Origin: JAPSGB01 sp963775185
GTDB taxonomy: Bacteria > Myxococcota_A > Polyangia > Polyangiales > Polyangiaceae
Direction: 5' to 3'
NCBI GenBank assembly: GCA_963775185.1
Contig: CAVZIE010000004.1
Coordinates: 62,001-126,000 of the forward strand
Length of the DNA stretch: 64,000 bases
Within the stretch, counting starts at the first letter, position 1. Every line of letters begins with the position of its first letter. The translations under genes and the position numbers were made by a program. The notes beneath the pieces were generated by a model. It was not told the DNA's origin, ran no database searches, and was given only the letters and a program-made list of their open reading frames with translations. Positions 1-7,824 of the stretch are shown here, piece by piece.

Positions 1-1
1 C

Positions 2-675
2 GGCACCGGGATGTACGTGCTCGGCGTTCCCGACGTCGCTCGCGAGCGCGTCGACGGCATCGCCATCCCCGGCATGCTGAGCTTCCTGGTCTACGACGAC
101 GCCTCCAAACCGGTGACGGCGCTCGACGAGTTCCCCCGCGACGAGTGGCCGACGCTGATCGGCGTGACCTTCCAGAGCTACCACCTGATGGCCGCGCTCG
201 GTATGAGCTTCATCGCGCTCACGCTGTTCGGCCTGTTCATGCTGTGGCGGAAGAAGCTGTTCGAGACGCGCTGGCTACTGTGGGTGTTCGTGGTCGCGGT
301 GATCGGCCCGATCCTGTCCAACGAGGCGGGCTGGGTCGCCGCGGAGACGGGGCGGCAGCCGTGGGTCGTGTACGGCCTGCTGCGCACCAGCGACGCCGTG
401 TCCGCCGTGCTCGTGCCGACGCAGGTGCTGTTCAGCATCGTCATGTTCGGGCTGCTGTACCTGGCGCTGCTGTTCATCTGGGTGTTCGTGCTCCACCAGA
501 AGATCGAGCACGGGCCGGAGGAGCCGGAAGATCACGCGCCGGCGAAGCGCGAGCCGGGCCGCGCGGCGCGCTTGTTCCTCGAGGCCGCGGCGGACCTCGC
601 CGATCGCAGCCGCGGCCACTCGCTCACGGAGACCGACGACGGCGAGACCGACAACGACGAGCCGGAACGCCATGA
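2..675 (+). CDS. cydA: Cytochrome bd ubiquinol oxidase subunit I, C-terminal part
   Basis: Partial gene; the reading frame is already open at the window edge. The visible 220 or so residues match the C-terminal half of CydA, the quinol-oxidising, haem-binding subunit of the inner-membrane bd oxidase. YHLMAALG near base 180 corresponds to the region carrying the haem b558 Met ligand, and GWVAAETGRQPWVVYGLLRT is the conserved CydA block. About four membrane helices precede a charged tail. As sequenced, this frame has no stop before cydB and stays open to 988. The neighbouring frame has a TGA at 673-675 overlapping the cydB ATG, so a single-base frameshift in the tail (about 560-660) is likely and 675 is taken as the probable true end. 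The family assignment is secure; the exact 3' end is not. Confidence 0.85.
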   Translation, partial: HRDVRARRSRRRSRARRRHRHPRHAELPGLRRRLQTGDGARRVPPRRVADADRRDLPELPPDGRARYELHRAHAVRPVHAVAEEAVRDALATVGVRGRGDRPDPVQRGGLGRRGDGAAAVGRVRPAAHQRRRVRRARADAGAVQHRHVRAAVPGAAVHLGVRAPPEDRARAGGAGRSRAGEARAGPRGALVPRGRGGPRRSQPRPLAHGDRRRRDRQRRAGTP

Positions 676-1697
676 ACCCCTTCGACATCCACGTCTTCTG
701 GTTCGCGGCGCTCGGCGTTCTCCTGACGGGCTACGCCATCCTCGACGGCTTCGATCTCGGCGTCGGCATGCTGCACCTGTTCGTGCGCGGCGACACCGAT
801 CGCCGCATCGTCATCAACTCCATCGGCCCGCTCTGGGACGGCAACGAGGTCTGGCTCGTGACCTTCGGCGGCGCGCTGTTCGCGGCCTTCCCCAGGGCCT
901 ACGCCACGGCGCTGAGCGGCTTCTACGTGCCGTTCATGCTGGTGTTGTTCGCGTTGATCGGGCGCGCCATCTCGATCGAGTTCCGTAGCAAGTACCACGC
1001 GCGCTGGTGGCGCGCGTACTGGGACTTCTCGTTCGCCGGGGCGAGCGCGCTGGCGGCGCTGGTGTTCGGCGTGGCCGTGGGCAACGCGATCCGCGGCATC
1101 CCCGTGGGCCGCGACGGCGAGTTCAGCGGACAGCTCGCGGATCTGTTCAGCCCGTACGCGCTGCTGGTCGGCGTGTTCGCCGCCGCCGCGTGCGCCATGC
1201 ACGGCTCGATCTACCTGTACCTCAAGACCGAGGGCGAGCTGCAGGAGCGCGTGCACCGCTGGATCTGGCGCACCTTCGCGCTGTTCGCGGCGCTGTATCT
1301 GGCGGTCAGCGTATACACGCTGGTGGACGTCCCCGGCGCGGTCGTGAACTTCCGCCGCATGCCCGTGGCCTGGGTCGTGGTGCTGTTGAACGCCCTCGCC
1401 GTCGCGAACATCCCGCGCGCGATCTACCAGGGCCGCCCGGCGTACGCGTTCGTCTCGTCGTGCTGCACGATCGCGGCGCTCGTGTTCCTGTTCGGCATGG
1501 CCGTGTTCCCGAACCTGCTCGTGTCCAGCGATGCCCCACAGTGGAGCTTGACCATCTACAACGCCGCCTCGAGCGACAAGACGCTGCGCATCATGCGCAT
1601 CGTGGCGTTCGTGGGCCTGCCCTTCATCGCGAGCTACACGGCCGTGGTGTACTGGGTGTTCCGCGGCAAGACCAAGCTCGACAAGCACAGCTACTGA
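672..1697 (+). CDS. cydB: Cytochrome bd ubiquinol oxidase subunit II
   Basis: CydB is the second integral membrane subunit of cytochrome bd oxidase, which reduces O2 with quinol at high affinity without pumping protons. The 341 residues match the usual family length. Hallmarks near the N-terminus are AILDGFDLGVGML and SIGPLWDGNEVWLVTFGG, followed by eight or nine hydrophobic helices ending in a short basic tail. The ATG at 672 overlaps the probable cydA TGA, so the two are translationally coupled. Association with an alternative ATPase and ion pumps downstream suggests a role in respiration at low oxygen or under stress. Complete and intact. Confidence 0.95.
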   Translation: MNPFDIHVFWFAALGVLLTGYAILDGFDLGVGMLHLFVRGDTDRRIVINSIGPLWDGNEVWLVTFGGALFAAFPRAYATALSGFYVPFMLVLFALIGRAISIEFRSKYHARWWRAYWDFSFAGASALAALVFGVAVGNAIRGIPVGRDGEFSGQLADLFSPYALLVGVFAAAACAMHGSIYLYLKTEGELQERVHRWIWRTFALFAALYLAVSVYTLVDVPGAVVNFRRMPVAWVVVLLNALAVANIPRAIYQGRPAYAFVSSCCTIAALVFLFGMAVFPNLLVSSDAPQWSLTIYNAASSDKTLRIMRIVAFVGLPFIASYTAVVYWVFRGKTKLDKHSY

Positions 1698-1715
1698 CCT
1701 CGCCGTCCCTCCATC

Positions 1716-1750
1716 GGGATGCCGATCCGGCGCGGAATCCCGCGCCGGAA
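1716..1750 (+). repeat. Palindromic repeat copy, downstream of cydB
   Basis: Copy of the dispersed repeat in near-perfect hairpin form. CCGGCGCGG (1727-1735) pairs with CCGCGCCGG (1740-1748) across a 4-nt loop. It lies 19 bases after the cydB stop, so it could also act as a transcript 3' hairpin. Confidence 0.75.
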
Positions 1751-1769
1751 GATCCCGTCATTTGGACTT

Positions 1770-1916
1770 CACAGGAAGGGCGGAAGAGCGGAAGGTTCCC
1801 GGCGACATTCCATCAACCCTGGGCCGCCGTGGCGGCGCACCTCGATCAGCGCACCGGTCACTTCGTCCGTCCAATCCCCAAATCCTGCGCCCTTCCGCCC
1901 TTCCGCCCTTCCTGTG
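1770..1916. repeat. 147-bp element with 23-bp terminal inverted repeats
   Basis: The left arm 1770-1792 begins CACAGGAAGGGCGG. The right arm 1894-1916 is its reverse complement with one mismatch in 23. The 101 bases between hold no convincing gene. The size and ends resemble a small non-autonomous element (MITE-like), but no target-site duplication is obvious and a plain long hairpin is possible. Confidence 0.5.
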
Positions 1917-1991
1917 CCACCCAGATGGAGCGGCACCGCACCCGGATCGCTTGCCCGTCTTCTTCGCCTGGAGGTGACGGGACTTCTTCGA

Positions 1992-2177
1992 CTTGCAGCG
2001 CCGTCACCTTCGACGGCGCGCCGCGCATGGACACGTACACCCCGCATAACCGGTTATCCCCCCCTCCGATGTCCGCACGCCGAGCTCGCGCGCGCGAGAA
2101 CCCGCGCGCCCCGACGAGCTTCCGCACACTTGCAGCGCCGTCACCGTCCACGGCGCGCCGCGCATGGACACGTACAG
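1992..2177. repeat. Direct repeat pair of about 49 bp
   Basis: Bases 1992-2040 and 2129-2177 are near-identical direct repeats, each reading CSAVT-(4 residues)-APRMDTY in the same frame. They flank about 90 bases without a recognisable product. This looks like a duplicated piece of a degraded coding sequence just ahead of the alpha-amylase fragment. Confidence 0.5.
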
Positions 2178-2326
2178 TGAACCCCGGCATGCTCGACGGG
2201 CAGTTCGACTTCCCGCTCCGCGCGCAGATGGTCAACACGCTGCTCATGCGCGGAGCGGCGCTCACCGACCTCGACGGCTTCTTGTCCATGAACGACGACT
2301 TCTACGGCTCGGGCATCATGAGCACG
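2177..2326 (+). pseudogene. Alpha-amylase (GH13) fragment
   Basis: A 50-residue stretch reads NPGMLDGQFDFPLRAQ, then LDGFLSMNDDFYGSGIMST. This is the block just before the catalytic-domain GNHD motif in bacterial GH13 alpha-amylases. Nothing of the rest of the enzyme is present. The match stops exactly where a copy of the palindromic repeat begins (2327), so the fragment is cut at a repeat boundary. It is too short to be functional. Confidence 0.55.
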
Positions 2327-2350
2327 ATGCCGGTCCGGCGCGGTATCCCA
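2327..2350 (+). repeat. Palindromic repeat copy truncating the amylase fragment
   Basis: Sequence ATGCCGGTCCGGCGCGGTAT plus four bases, in the repeat's plus orientation. It abuts the last homologous codon of the alpha-amylase fragment. Confidence 0.75.
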
Positions 2351-2640
2351 GCGGCATCGTCGACCGGAGCCAGAGCACGCCGAACGCTCTGCGGCTTCTT
2401 GCGCGGCAGATGCGCGGCCGCCCATCGCGCCGGCTCCTGACGGTCGATCCGGGAATTGTGCCTCGGATCCACCGCCCGGCGCCGGTGGAAGAGCACGTGG
2501 CGGATCAGGCGGGGGGGCGCGTTCGCGGCGGCCATCTCGAGCAACTCTTGCTCGAGATGCGCGAGATCGGCGTAACGGCGCGAGGCGTGCTCGGTCAGCC
2601 AAGAGCGGTCCCGCGGCCGTCACGATGCGCTGGCCGGCGC
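2351..2640 (-). other. Unrecognised coding-like remnant
   Basis: The minus strand holds a short open stretch reading WLTEHASRRYADLAHLEQEL and continuing into a basic LIRHVLFHRRR segment over about 2460-2600. Composition looks protein-like and differs from the shadow frames, but there is no plausible start and I do not recognise the family. It is probably another fragment in this debris region between cydB and the ATPase operon. Confidence 0.25.
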
Positions 2641-2673
2641 GGCCACAGCACCATCGAATCGACGTGCGAGCAG

Positions 2674-2738
2674 GGTTCCGCGTCGGACCGGCATCCCCAT
2701 CCCCCGGGGTCGGATCGAAGAGGGTGCCGGTCCGACCC
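2674..2738. repeat. Inverted pair of palindromic repeats behind atpG
   Basis: A minus-oriented copy (2674-2697) and a plus-oriented partial copy (2723-2738) face each other. They form a perfect 12-bp inverted repeat, GTCGGACCGGCA (2682-2693) with its complement at 2725-2736, around a 31-base loop. It lies 19 bases beyond the atpG stop codon and may act as the 3' hairpin of the ATPase operon transcript. There is no T-run. Confidence 0.65.
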
Positions 2739-2754
2739 ACGCCTCGTGCGGCGG

Positions 2755-3564
2755 CTATCTGGCAGAGAGCGCGGCCTGGCGTCCCGCCACGACTTCGAGA
2801 AGCTCGTTCGTGATCTGCTCCTGGCGGGCGACGCGCCAGGCTTGCTGCAGTTCGGCGAGCTTGCGGTCGGACGCGCCGCGCGCCTTCTCGGCGGCCAGGA
2901 TGCGGAAGTGCACCTCGGCGCGAAGCGATTCGGCGACCCCGACCGCGAGGCGACTCGCGATCGCCTCGCGGACGGCTTCGCCGAGCACCGCCTGCAGCGG
3001 CGACCACGTCTCTGGAGGGCTCCGCACTGGCTCGCGCTCGCCGGCGAGAAGCACGACGCGATGCAGCGTGCTGCCGCCTGAGCGTGGGTAGTAGAGCTCG
3101 ACGTGGCTCCCGCCCCCGTGGAGCAGCACGGCCTCGGCGATGCGGTGTGCGATCGCGTCGTGCTCGTCGTGGGTGACGGCCCCGGGCAAATTGAACAGCG
3201 TGCGGGCGATCAGCTCCGGACGCCTGGAGACGGACTCGATCAGGCGCGACCCGACGATACCGAGGTAGCCGGCGGCGGGCACCTGTGCGAGCACCCGCCG
3301 GGGCAGCGACCCGCAGTACGCGCGCTCGGGACCGAGCACGACGTAGAGCCGGCTCCGCGAGTGCTCCGGCAGCGGCGCGCCGGCGAGCCGCTCGACGATC
3401 TCGTCGACCCAGTCGAGGTACGCGCTGGCCTGCGCGGAAGCCTGCTCCGCGAGCGGCAGTTGCGCGCGCGCCAGCGCCCAGATCGCGTGCACGACCTGTC
3501 CCACGGCGGTGACGGCGGAGATCCGTCGCTCGAGCACCCGCGGATCGAACACCTGGTCGGTCAT
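2755..3564 (-). CDS. atpG: N-ATPase gamma subunit
   Basis: Last gene of the operon. Gamma is the central rotor shaft linking the c-ring to the alpha3beta3 head. The 269 residues begin MTDQVFDPRVLERRI, match family length roughly, and end in a helical segment rich in Q, E and R (RQEQITNELLEVVAGRQAAL) that corresponds to the conserved C-terminal gamma helix. The central sequence is divergent, as in other N-type gammas. The start ATG (3564-3562) overlaps the atpA TGA, indicating translational coupling. Identification rests on position plus the two terminal helices. Confidence 0.88.
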   Translation of the reverse strand: MTDQVFDPRVLERRISAVTAVGQVVHAIWALARAQLPLAEQASAQASAYLDWVDEIVERLAGAPLPEHSRSRLYVVLGPERAYCGSLPRRVLAQVPAAGYLGIVGSRLIESVSRRPELIARTLFNLPGAVTHDEHDAIAHRIAEAVLLHGGGSHVELYYPRSGGSTLHRVVLLAGEREPVRSPPETWSPLQAVLGEAVREAIASRLAVGVAESLRAEVHFRILAAEKARGASDRKLAELQQAWRVARQEQITNELLEVVAGRQAALSAR

Positions 3565-5123
3565 CGGACGTCGGGCTCCTCGAACGTGACCTCGATCTCG
3601 GGCGCCGCGCGCGCGGCGACGATGCGCCGCAGCAAGCGCTCGAGGCTCTCGCGGTCGGCGTGCGCCAGCACCGCGTCGCGGTCGACGCGCAGGGCGAGAT
3701 CGGATAGCTCGCGCCGCGCGGCGCTCGTGAATGCCGCTGCCACGTCTTGCACGTCCGCCTCGGGTAGCGCCAGCATCGTGTCGTGGGACGAGGCCATTAT
3801 CAGACGCGCAAGCTCTTCGAAGACGCCCTTCGGCTCGAGCCGCCCGCCGCGAAGCAACCGGCGAATGCGCCGCCCGAGAGCGATGCGCTGCTCCGTCGTG
3901 GCTTCGAGGCGCGTGCCGAGCCGCGAGAAGGCTTCCAGCTCGAGGAATGCCGCGTAGTCCAGACGGAGCCGCGCAGCCAGGTCGCGGAACGCCTGTGCCT
4001 GCGCCTTGGCGCCGACGCGACTCACCGAGAGCCCCGCGTCGATCGCCGGCTTCTGGCCGGCCGTGAACAGGTCTCGCGACAGAACGATCTGGCCGTCCGT
4101 GATCGAGATCAGATTGGTGGGAATGTACGAGGTCAGACGCCCGCCCTCGAGCACCGCCAGCGGAAGCGCCGTGAGCGAGCCGCCTCCTTGCTCCTTCGAG
4201 AGCTGCGCCGCACGCTCGAGCAAACGCGAGTGCAGATAGAAGATATCGCCTGGATACGCCTCGCGCCCTGGCGGGCGGTGCAAGAGCAGCGACAGCTCGC
4301 GCCACGCCACCGCGTGCGACGTGAGGTCGTCGTAGACCACGAGCGCGTGCTCGCCGCGGTAGGTGAAGTGCTCGGCGAGCGCAGTGCCCGCGTACGGCGC
4401 GAGATAGCGCATGCCCGGGCTGGTGTCGTCCGGCGCGGCGACGACGATCCAGCGGTCGGCGCCCGCGCGCAGCTCTTCGACCAGGCGCCAGGTCTCCGAG
4501 CGACGGCGCCCGATCGCCACGTACACGCCGACGACGCCCGTGTTCTTCTGGCGCAGCAACGCGTCGACGGCCAGCGCGGTCTTGCCCGTGCCCTCCTCAC
4601 CGACGACGAGCTCGCGCTGTCCGCGGCCAATCGGGAACATCGCGTCGATCGCGAGCGTGCCTGTGTACAGCGGACTGTGCACAGCCGTCCGCTCGTAGAT
4701 CTGCGGCGCGCGCCGCTCCAACGGCACGTGGCGCAGACCGCTGGCCGCCGCCGCCCCGTCCAGCGGACGCCCCAGCGGGTCGACGACGCGGCCGAGCATG
4801 GCGTCTCCGACGGGGATCGTGGCCGAGCGCCCCATCGCGCGAACCGGAGCACCGTCGACCATGTGCACATCGTCGTCGAGAGCGATGGCCTCGACGCTGC
4901 CGGTGTCGAGGCTCAACACGAGCGCGCGCCCCCCGTGACCCCCGACCTCGAGCAGTTCCTCGGAGCACGCGCCAGGCAGCCCCTCGATGCGCAGCACGCC
5001 GTCGGTGATGCCGAGGACGCGTCCCTCTTCCAGCACACGAACCTGCGGCTGGAACTCGCGGGCGGCTCGCGACAGCGCCTGGCCGACGGAGCGCACCGCA
5101 TCTTCGACGCGTTCTTGCAGCAC
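3561..5123 (-). CDS. atpA: N-ATPase alpha subunit
   Basis: Alpha subunit of the F1-like head, carrying the non-catalytic nucleotide sites. It has 520 residues: an N-terminal beta-barrel, a P-loop GEEGTGKT at residues 175-182, and the family block ISITDGQIVLSRDLFTAGQKPAIDAGLSVSRVG. The P-loop differs from the common GDRQTGKT of F-type alpha, as expected for the divergent N-type branch. The start lies two bases after the atpF stop. Intact. Confidence 0.95.
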   Translation of the reverse strand: MLQERVEDAVRSVGQALSRAAREFQPQVRVLEEGRVLGITDGVLRIEGLPGACSEELLEVGGHGGRALVLSLDTGSVEAIALDDDVHMVDGAPVRAMGRSATIPVGDAMLGRVVDPLGRPLDGAAAASGLRHVPLERRAPQIYERTAVHSPLYTGTLAIDAMFPIGRGQRELVVGEEGTGKTALAVDALLRQKNTGVVGVYVAIGRRRSETWRLVEELRAGADRWIVVAAPDDTSPGMRYLAPYAGTALAEHFTYRGEHALVVYDDLTSHAVAWRELSLLLHRPPGREAYPGDIFYLHSRLLERAAQLSKEQGGGSLTALPLAVLEGGRLTSYIPTNLISITDGQIVLSRDLFTAGQKPAIDAGLSVSRVGAKAQAQAFRDLAARLRLDYAAFLELEAFSRLGTRLEATTEQRIALGRRIRRLLRGGRLEPKGVFEELARLIMASSHDTMLALPEADVQDVAAAFTSAARRELSDLALRVDRDAVLAHADRESLERLLRRIVAARAAPEIEVTFEEPDVR

Positions 5124-5125
5124 TG

Positions 5126-5893
5126 CTACGCCTCCGCCTCCACCATCTCGCGGACGGTGTCGCGGAACGCTTCGAGCTGGCCTGCCATGGACGCGTCGAG
5201 CACGCGACTGCCGATGCGGACCACCAGCCCGGCGCCCAGCGTCGCGTCCTCCCGCAACGACAGCCGCGGCGTCCCGCCGAGTGTCTCGCTCAGCTTGCCG
5301 CGCAGGCGCGACACGCCTGCGTCGCCGGGCATGTTCGCGAACGTGACCTCGACCTCTGGCGGCACGCTGGGAGCGTGCCCGTTCGCGCCGACCTCGTGCC
5401 GCAGGCTACCGGCCTGGCGCCCCAGCTCGACCAGGAGCTGATCGAGCAGCGCGGGCTCGAGCGCGTCGGGGGCCAGCTGCGAGAGGATGCGGCCCGCGAC
5501 CTCCGCGCTGCGCTCGACCAGCACCTCCCGCACCCACGCCAGCGCCGCTTCGCGTTCGACCTCGAGCGTGCGCTGGGCGCGTGCGCGTTCCGCGGCGGCG
5601 TCCTCGCGCGCCTGTTCGAGGATGCGCGCGCGTTGCTCGCTCGCTTCCTCGGTCGCCTCGCGGATCGTCTGCTCCCGCAGCTGGTCGAGCTCCGCGCGAC
5701 TTTCGTTGTACTCCTGAAGCGAGCGCGCCGCGCCGGCGATCCGTTGCTCCGCCAACTCCTCGCGCTCGCGGATCGCGGTGTTGCGCTTGTCGATGCCGCG
5801 CTGCAGCGGCTTGTACAGCAGTCGTTGCAGCAGCCACACCAGCGCCAGGAAGTTGACGATCTCGAACAGGAAGGTCGTGAGGTTGAAGTCCAT
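5126..5893 (-). CDS. atpF: N-ATPase b subunit with delta-like C-terminal domain
   Basis: Peripheral stalk subunit. It has one N-terminal membrane helix (residues about 5-25), then a long charged coiled coil to about residue 150. The last 80 residues (PEVEVTFANMPGD onward, including LGAGLVVRIGSRVLDASMAGQLEAFR) resemble the C-terminal domain of the F-ATPase delta subunit. At 255 residues it is much longer than an ordinary b subunit (about 160). No separate delta gene exists in the operon, so this b-delta arrangement probably supplies both functions, as described for N-ATPases. Confidence 0.92.
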   Translation of the reverse strand: MDFNLTTFLFEIVNFLALVWLLQRLLYKPLQRGIDKRNTAIREREELAEQRIAGAARSLQEYNESRAELDQLREQTIREATEEASEQRARILEQAREDAAAERARAQRTLEVEREAALAWVREVLVERSAEVAGRILSQLAPDALEPALLDQLLVELGRQAGSLRHEVGANGHAPSVPPEVEVTFANMPGDAGVSRLRGKLSETLGGTPRLSLREDATLGAGLVVRIGSRVLDASMAGQLEAFRDTVREMVEAEA

Positions 5894-5920
5894 CGTGGAG
5901 ACCTCGCCCCTTTCGTGTGG

Positions 5921-6175
5921 CTAGCGCACCAGCGGGTTCGCGTAGAGCAGGATGAGCGCGACCACGAGACAGTAGATGGCGGTCGACTCGACCATGGCGA
6001 GACCGACGAACAGCGTGCGGGTGATGCGATCGGTGGCGTCGGGCTGGCGCGCGATGGCGTCGAGCGCCTGCGCGACGGCGCGCCCCTCCCCCAACGCGGG
6101 CCCCACCGATCCGATCGCCATGGTGAGCCCCGCGGTGACGACGCTCGCCAGAGCAATCCATTCCTGACCGGTCAT
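5921..6175 (-). CDS. atpE: N-ATPase c subunit (two carboxylates)
   Basis: Rotor-ring proteolipid of 84 residues: two membrane helices joined by the polar loop ARQPDA. Helix 2 carries the ion-binding motif VESTAIY (Glu63). Helix 1 has GPALGEGRA with Glu30 at the position where Na+-type rings carry Gln32. This pair of carboxylates is the known N-type pattern and leaves the coupling ion (H+ or Na+) open. The ATG overlaps the atpB TGA. Intact. Confidence 0.95.
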   Translation of the reverse strand: MTGQEWIALASVVTAGLTMAIGSVGPALGEGRAVAQALDAIARQPDATDRITRTLFVGLAMVESTAIYCLVVALILLYANPLVR

Positions 6176-6855
6176 TTGATCTCTCCTTTCCCGTCACGGC
6201 GGCGGTGGTCGCGACGGCTGGCGGTTTCGAGCGAGCTGGCAGCGAATACAAGCGTGAGCACGCCGAAGATGTAGGCCTGCACCAGGCTGGTCAGCACCGT
6301 CAGCAGCAGCAGCGGCACCGGCAGCAGCAGTCCTGCCAGGTAGAGCACGATGGCCCCGACGAGGGTGCCGGACAGCATGTTGCCGAACAACCTGAGCGCC
6401 AGCGCCACGGTGCGACTGAGCTCGCCGATGATGTTGAAGGGCAGCAGGAACGGGCTCGGTTCGATGTACTGGTGCAGGTAGCCGACGCCCTGGCTGCGGA
6501 ACGCGTACACGTGGCCCGCCACGAAGGCGATCAGCGCCAGCGCCACGGTGAGCGCCAGATCCCGCGTCGGGCTGGCCAGACCCGGCAAGATGCCCGCCAG
6601 ATTGGCGAACCCGATGAACAGCCACTGCGTCAGGATCAGCGGCACCAGCGGCCGCACGTCCGCGCTCACCATCTTCTGGACCGAGTCCTGGAGGACGTCG
6701 TACACGATCTCCAGCACGCGCCGCGCACGCGGGAAGGCCAGCAGTACGCGCCCGGCGACGATCAGCACCAGAGACAGCGCGAGCGACAACAGCACGGTGT
6801 CGGTGACCACGATCGAGCCGATGTGGAACACCTCGCTCGGGAACGGCGCCTTCAT
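6172..6855 (-). CDS. atpB: N-ATPase a subunit
   Basis: Stator membrane subunit of 227 residues providing the ion half-channels. The motif ALRLFGNMLSGTL carries the essential arginine facing the c-ring, and helices around FANLAGILPG and IEPSPFLLPFNIIGELSR are typical. The C-terminal tail is highly basic. Its start ATG overlaps the atpR stop and its TGA overlaps the atpE ATG, so it is embedded in a coupled translational array. Confidence 0.95.
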   Translation of the reverse strand: MKAPFPSEVFHIGSIVVTDTVLLSLALSLVLIVAGRVLLAFPRARRVLEIVYDVLQDSVQKMVSADVRPLVPLILTQWLFIGFANLAGILPGLASPTRDLALTVALALIAFVAGHVYAFRSQGVGYLHQYIEPSPFLLPFNIIGELSRTVALALRLFGNMLSGTLVGAIVLYLAGLLLPVPLLLLTVLTSLVQAYIFGVLTLVFAASSLETASRRDHRRRDGKGEIK

Positions 6856-7118
6856 GGCTGACCGACCTCCCGACGGAGCACGACGAAGCGCACGGCGATC
6901 AGGCCCGGGATCACGCACCACGCCGCGAGCGGCGCGAGGCTCGCCGCCATGACCACGGGCAGCGCCACCGCGCCGAGGGCGAGTGGATACGTCAAGAAGG
7001 CGGCAGCGCCGCCGCGTCGCAGCGCGACCCCGGCGCGCCAACGCGTCAGCCACAGGTGCGAAAGCCCCGCGACGGCGCCGAGACAGACGCCGGCGAGCGC
7101 CAGCAGCCACGCGCTCAT
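6852..7118 (-). CDS. atpR: N-ATPase accessory membrane protein AtpR
   Basis: Small membrane protein of 88 residues with about three hydrophobic helices, located between atpQ and atpB. This is the conserved position of AtpR, found only in N-type ATPase operons. In other systems AtpR is thought to help c-ring assembly or ion selectivity; that role is taken from family knowledge, not seen here. The ATG at 7118 overlaps the upstream TGA. Confidence 0.85.
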   Translation of the reverse strand: MSAWLLALAGVCLGAVAGLSHLWLTRWRAGVALRRGGAAAFLTYPLALGAVALPVVMAASLAPLAAWCVIPGLIAVRFVVLRREVGQP

Positions 7119-7432
7119 GCCGAGCCCGCCTTGCCGTCCGGCGGCTCGCCGTCGTTCTCCGCATCCTCGATGCTGCGCCGCACCTGCCGCCAGGCGGCGT
7201 ACACGCCCGTGGCGAGGCCGGCGAGCAGGCCCACCACCGCGAACGCGCGCACGCCGGTCGAGCGCGCGAGCAGACGCCCCCCGGCTGCGCCGAGCACCAC
7301 CGGCAGGACGAACGTCCAGCCGAGCACACCCACCTGCGCCAGGTAGCGCCACGCGGACGCGCGGTTCCGGCGCGCGCGCGCCATGCGCTCCACCTTGCGA
7401 CGCACCTCGCTGGTGAAGGGCTCGCCGGCCAT
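7115..7432 (-). CDS. atpQ: N-ATPase AtpI-like protein AtpQ
   Basis: A 105-residue protein with a basic N-terminus (FTSEVRRKVERMARARRN), two membrane helices and an acidic tail. This layout matches the AtpI-like AtpQ of N-ATPase operons, a probable assembly factor for the c-ring. The ATG at 7432 overlaps the atpC TGA in a TGATG arrangement; a GTG one codon upstream (7435) is an alternative. Confidence 0.85.
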   Translation of the reverse strand: MAGEPFTSEVRRKVERMARARRNRASAWRYLAQVGVLGWTFVLPVVLGAAGGRLLARSTGVRAFAVVGLLAGLATGVYAAWRQVRRSIEDAENDGEPPDGKAGSA

Positions 7433-7824
7433 CACGAACGCACCTCCCCGACCATGCGACGCAACGCCTCGCGTACGAGCTCGTCCATGACGCTCCGATG
7501 TGTCTCGCTTCGCGCGTTGCGGTCGCGGAGGTGCGCCTCCAACTCGTCGGCGATTTCATCGAGGTTCCGCGAGACCACCGCTTCGCGCGCGAGCACGCGA
7601 CAGCGGCCACTCCGGAGCTCGAGCAGCCCGCCGGAGAGCGCCACGAATCCCTCCCCCTCCGAGTCGCGGAATGTCAAGAGCCCCGGCGGCAAGACGGCGA
7701 CCAGATCCGCACGTCCCGGCGCCACCCCGAACCAGCCGCTCCGGTCCTCGGCCGTGATCGCGTCGACGGCCTGGGCGACCAGGAGCCCGTGGGGCGTGCG
7801 GATCTGCAGCGAGAGCGCGCTCAT
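7432..7824 (-). CDS. atpC: N-ATPase epsilon subunit
   Basis: Epsilon subunit of 130 residues: an N-terminal beta-sandwich (MSALSLQIRTPHGLL through the GWFGVAPGRADLVAVLPPG block) followed by a C-terminal helical segment. It links gamma to the c-ring and usually modulates activity. The ATG overlaps the atpD stop. Placement immediately after the beta gene, ahead of the membrane subunits, is the hallmark of the N-type gene order. Confidence 0.93.
   Translation of the reverse strand: MSALSLQIRTPHGLLVAQAVDAITAEDRSGWFGVAPGRADLVAVLPPGLLTFRDSEGEGFVALSGGLLELRSGRCRVLAREAVVSRNLDEIADELEAHLRDRNARSETHRSVMDELVREALRRMVGEVRS

Noticed and set aside
624..1688. Long open frames opposite cydB and opposite most real genes (hundreds of codons)
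   Set aside because: They are rich in Arg, Ala, Gly and His with no motifs, a by-product of high GC. The opposite frames have clear families.
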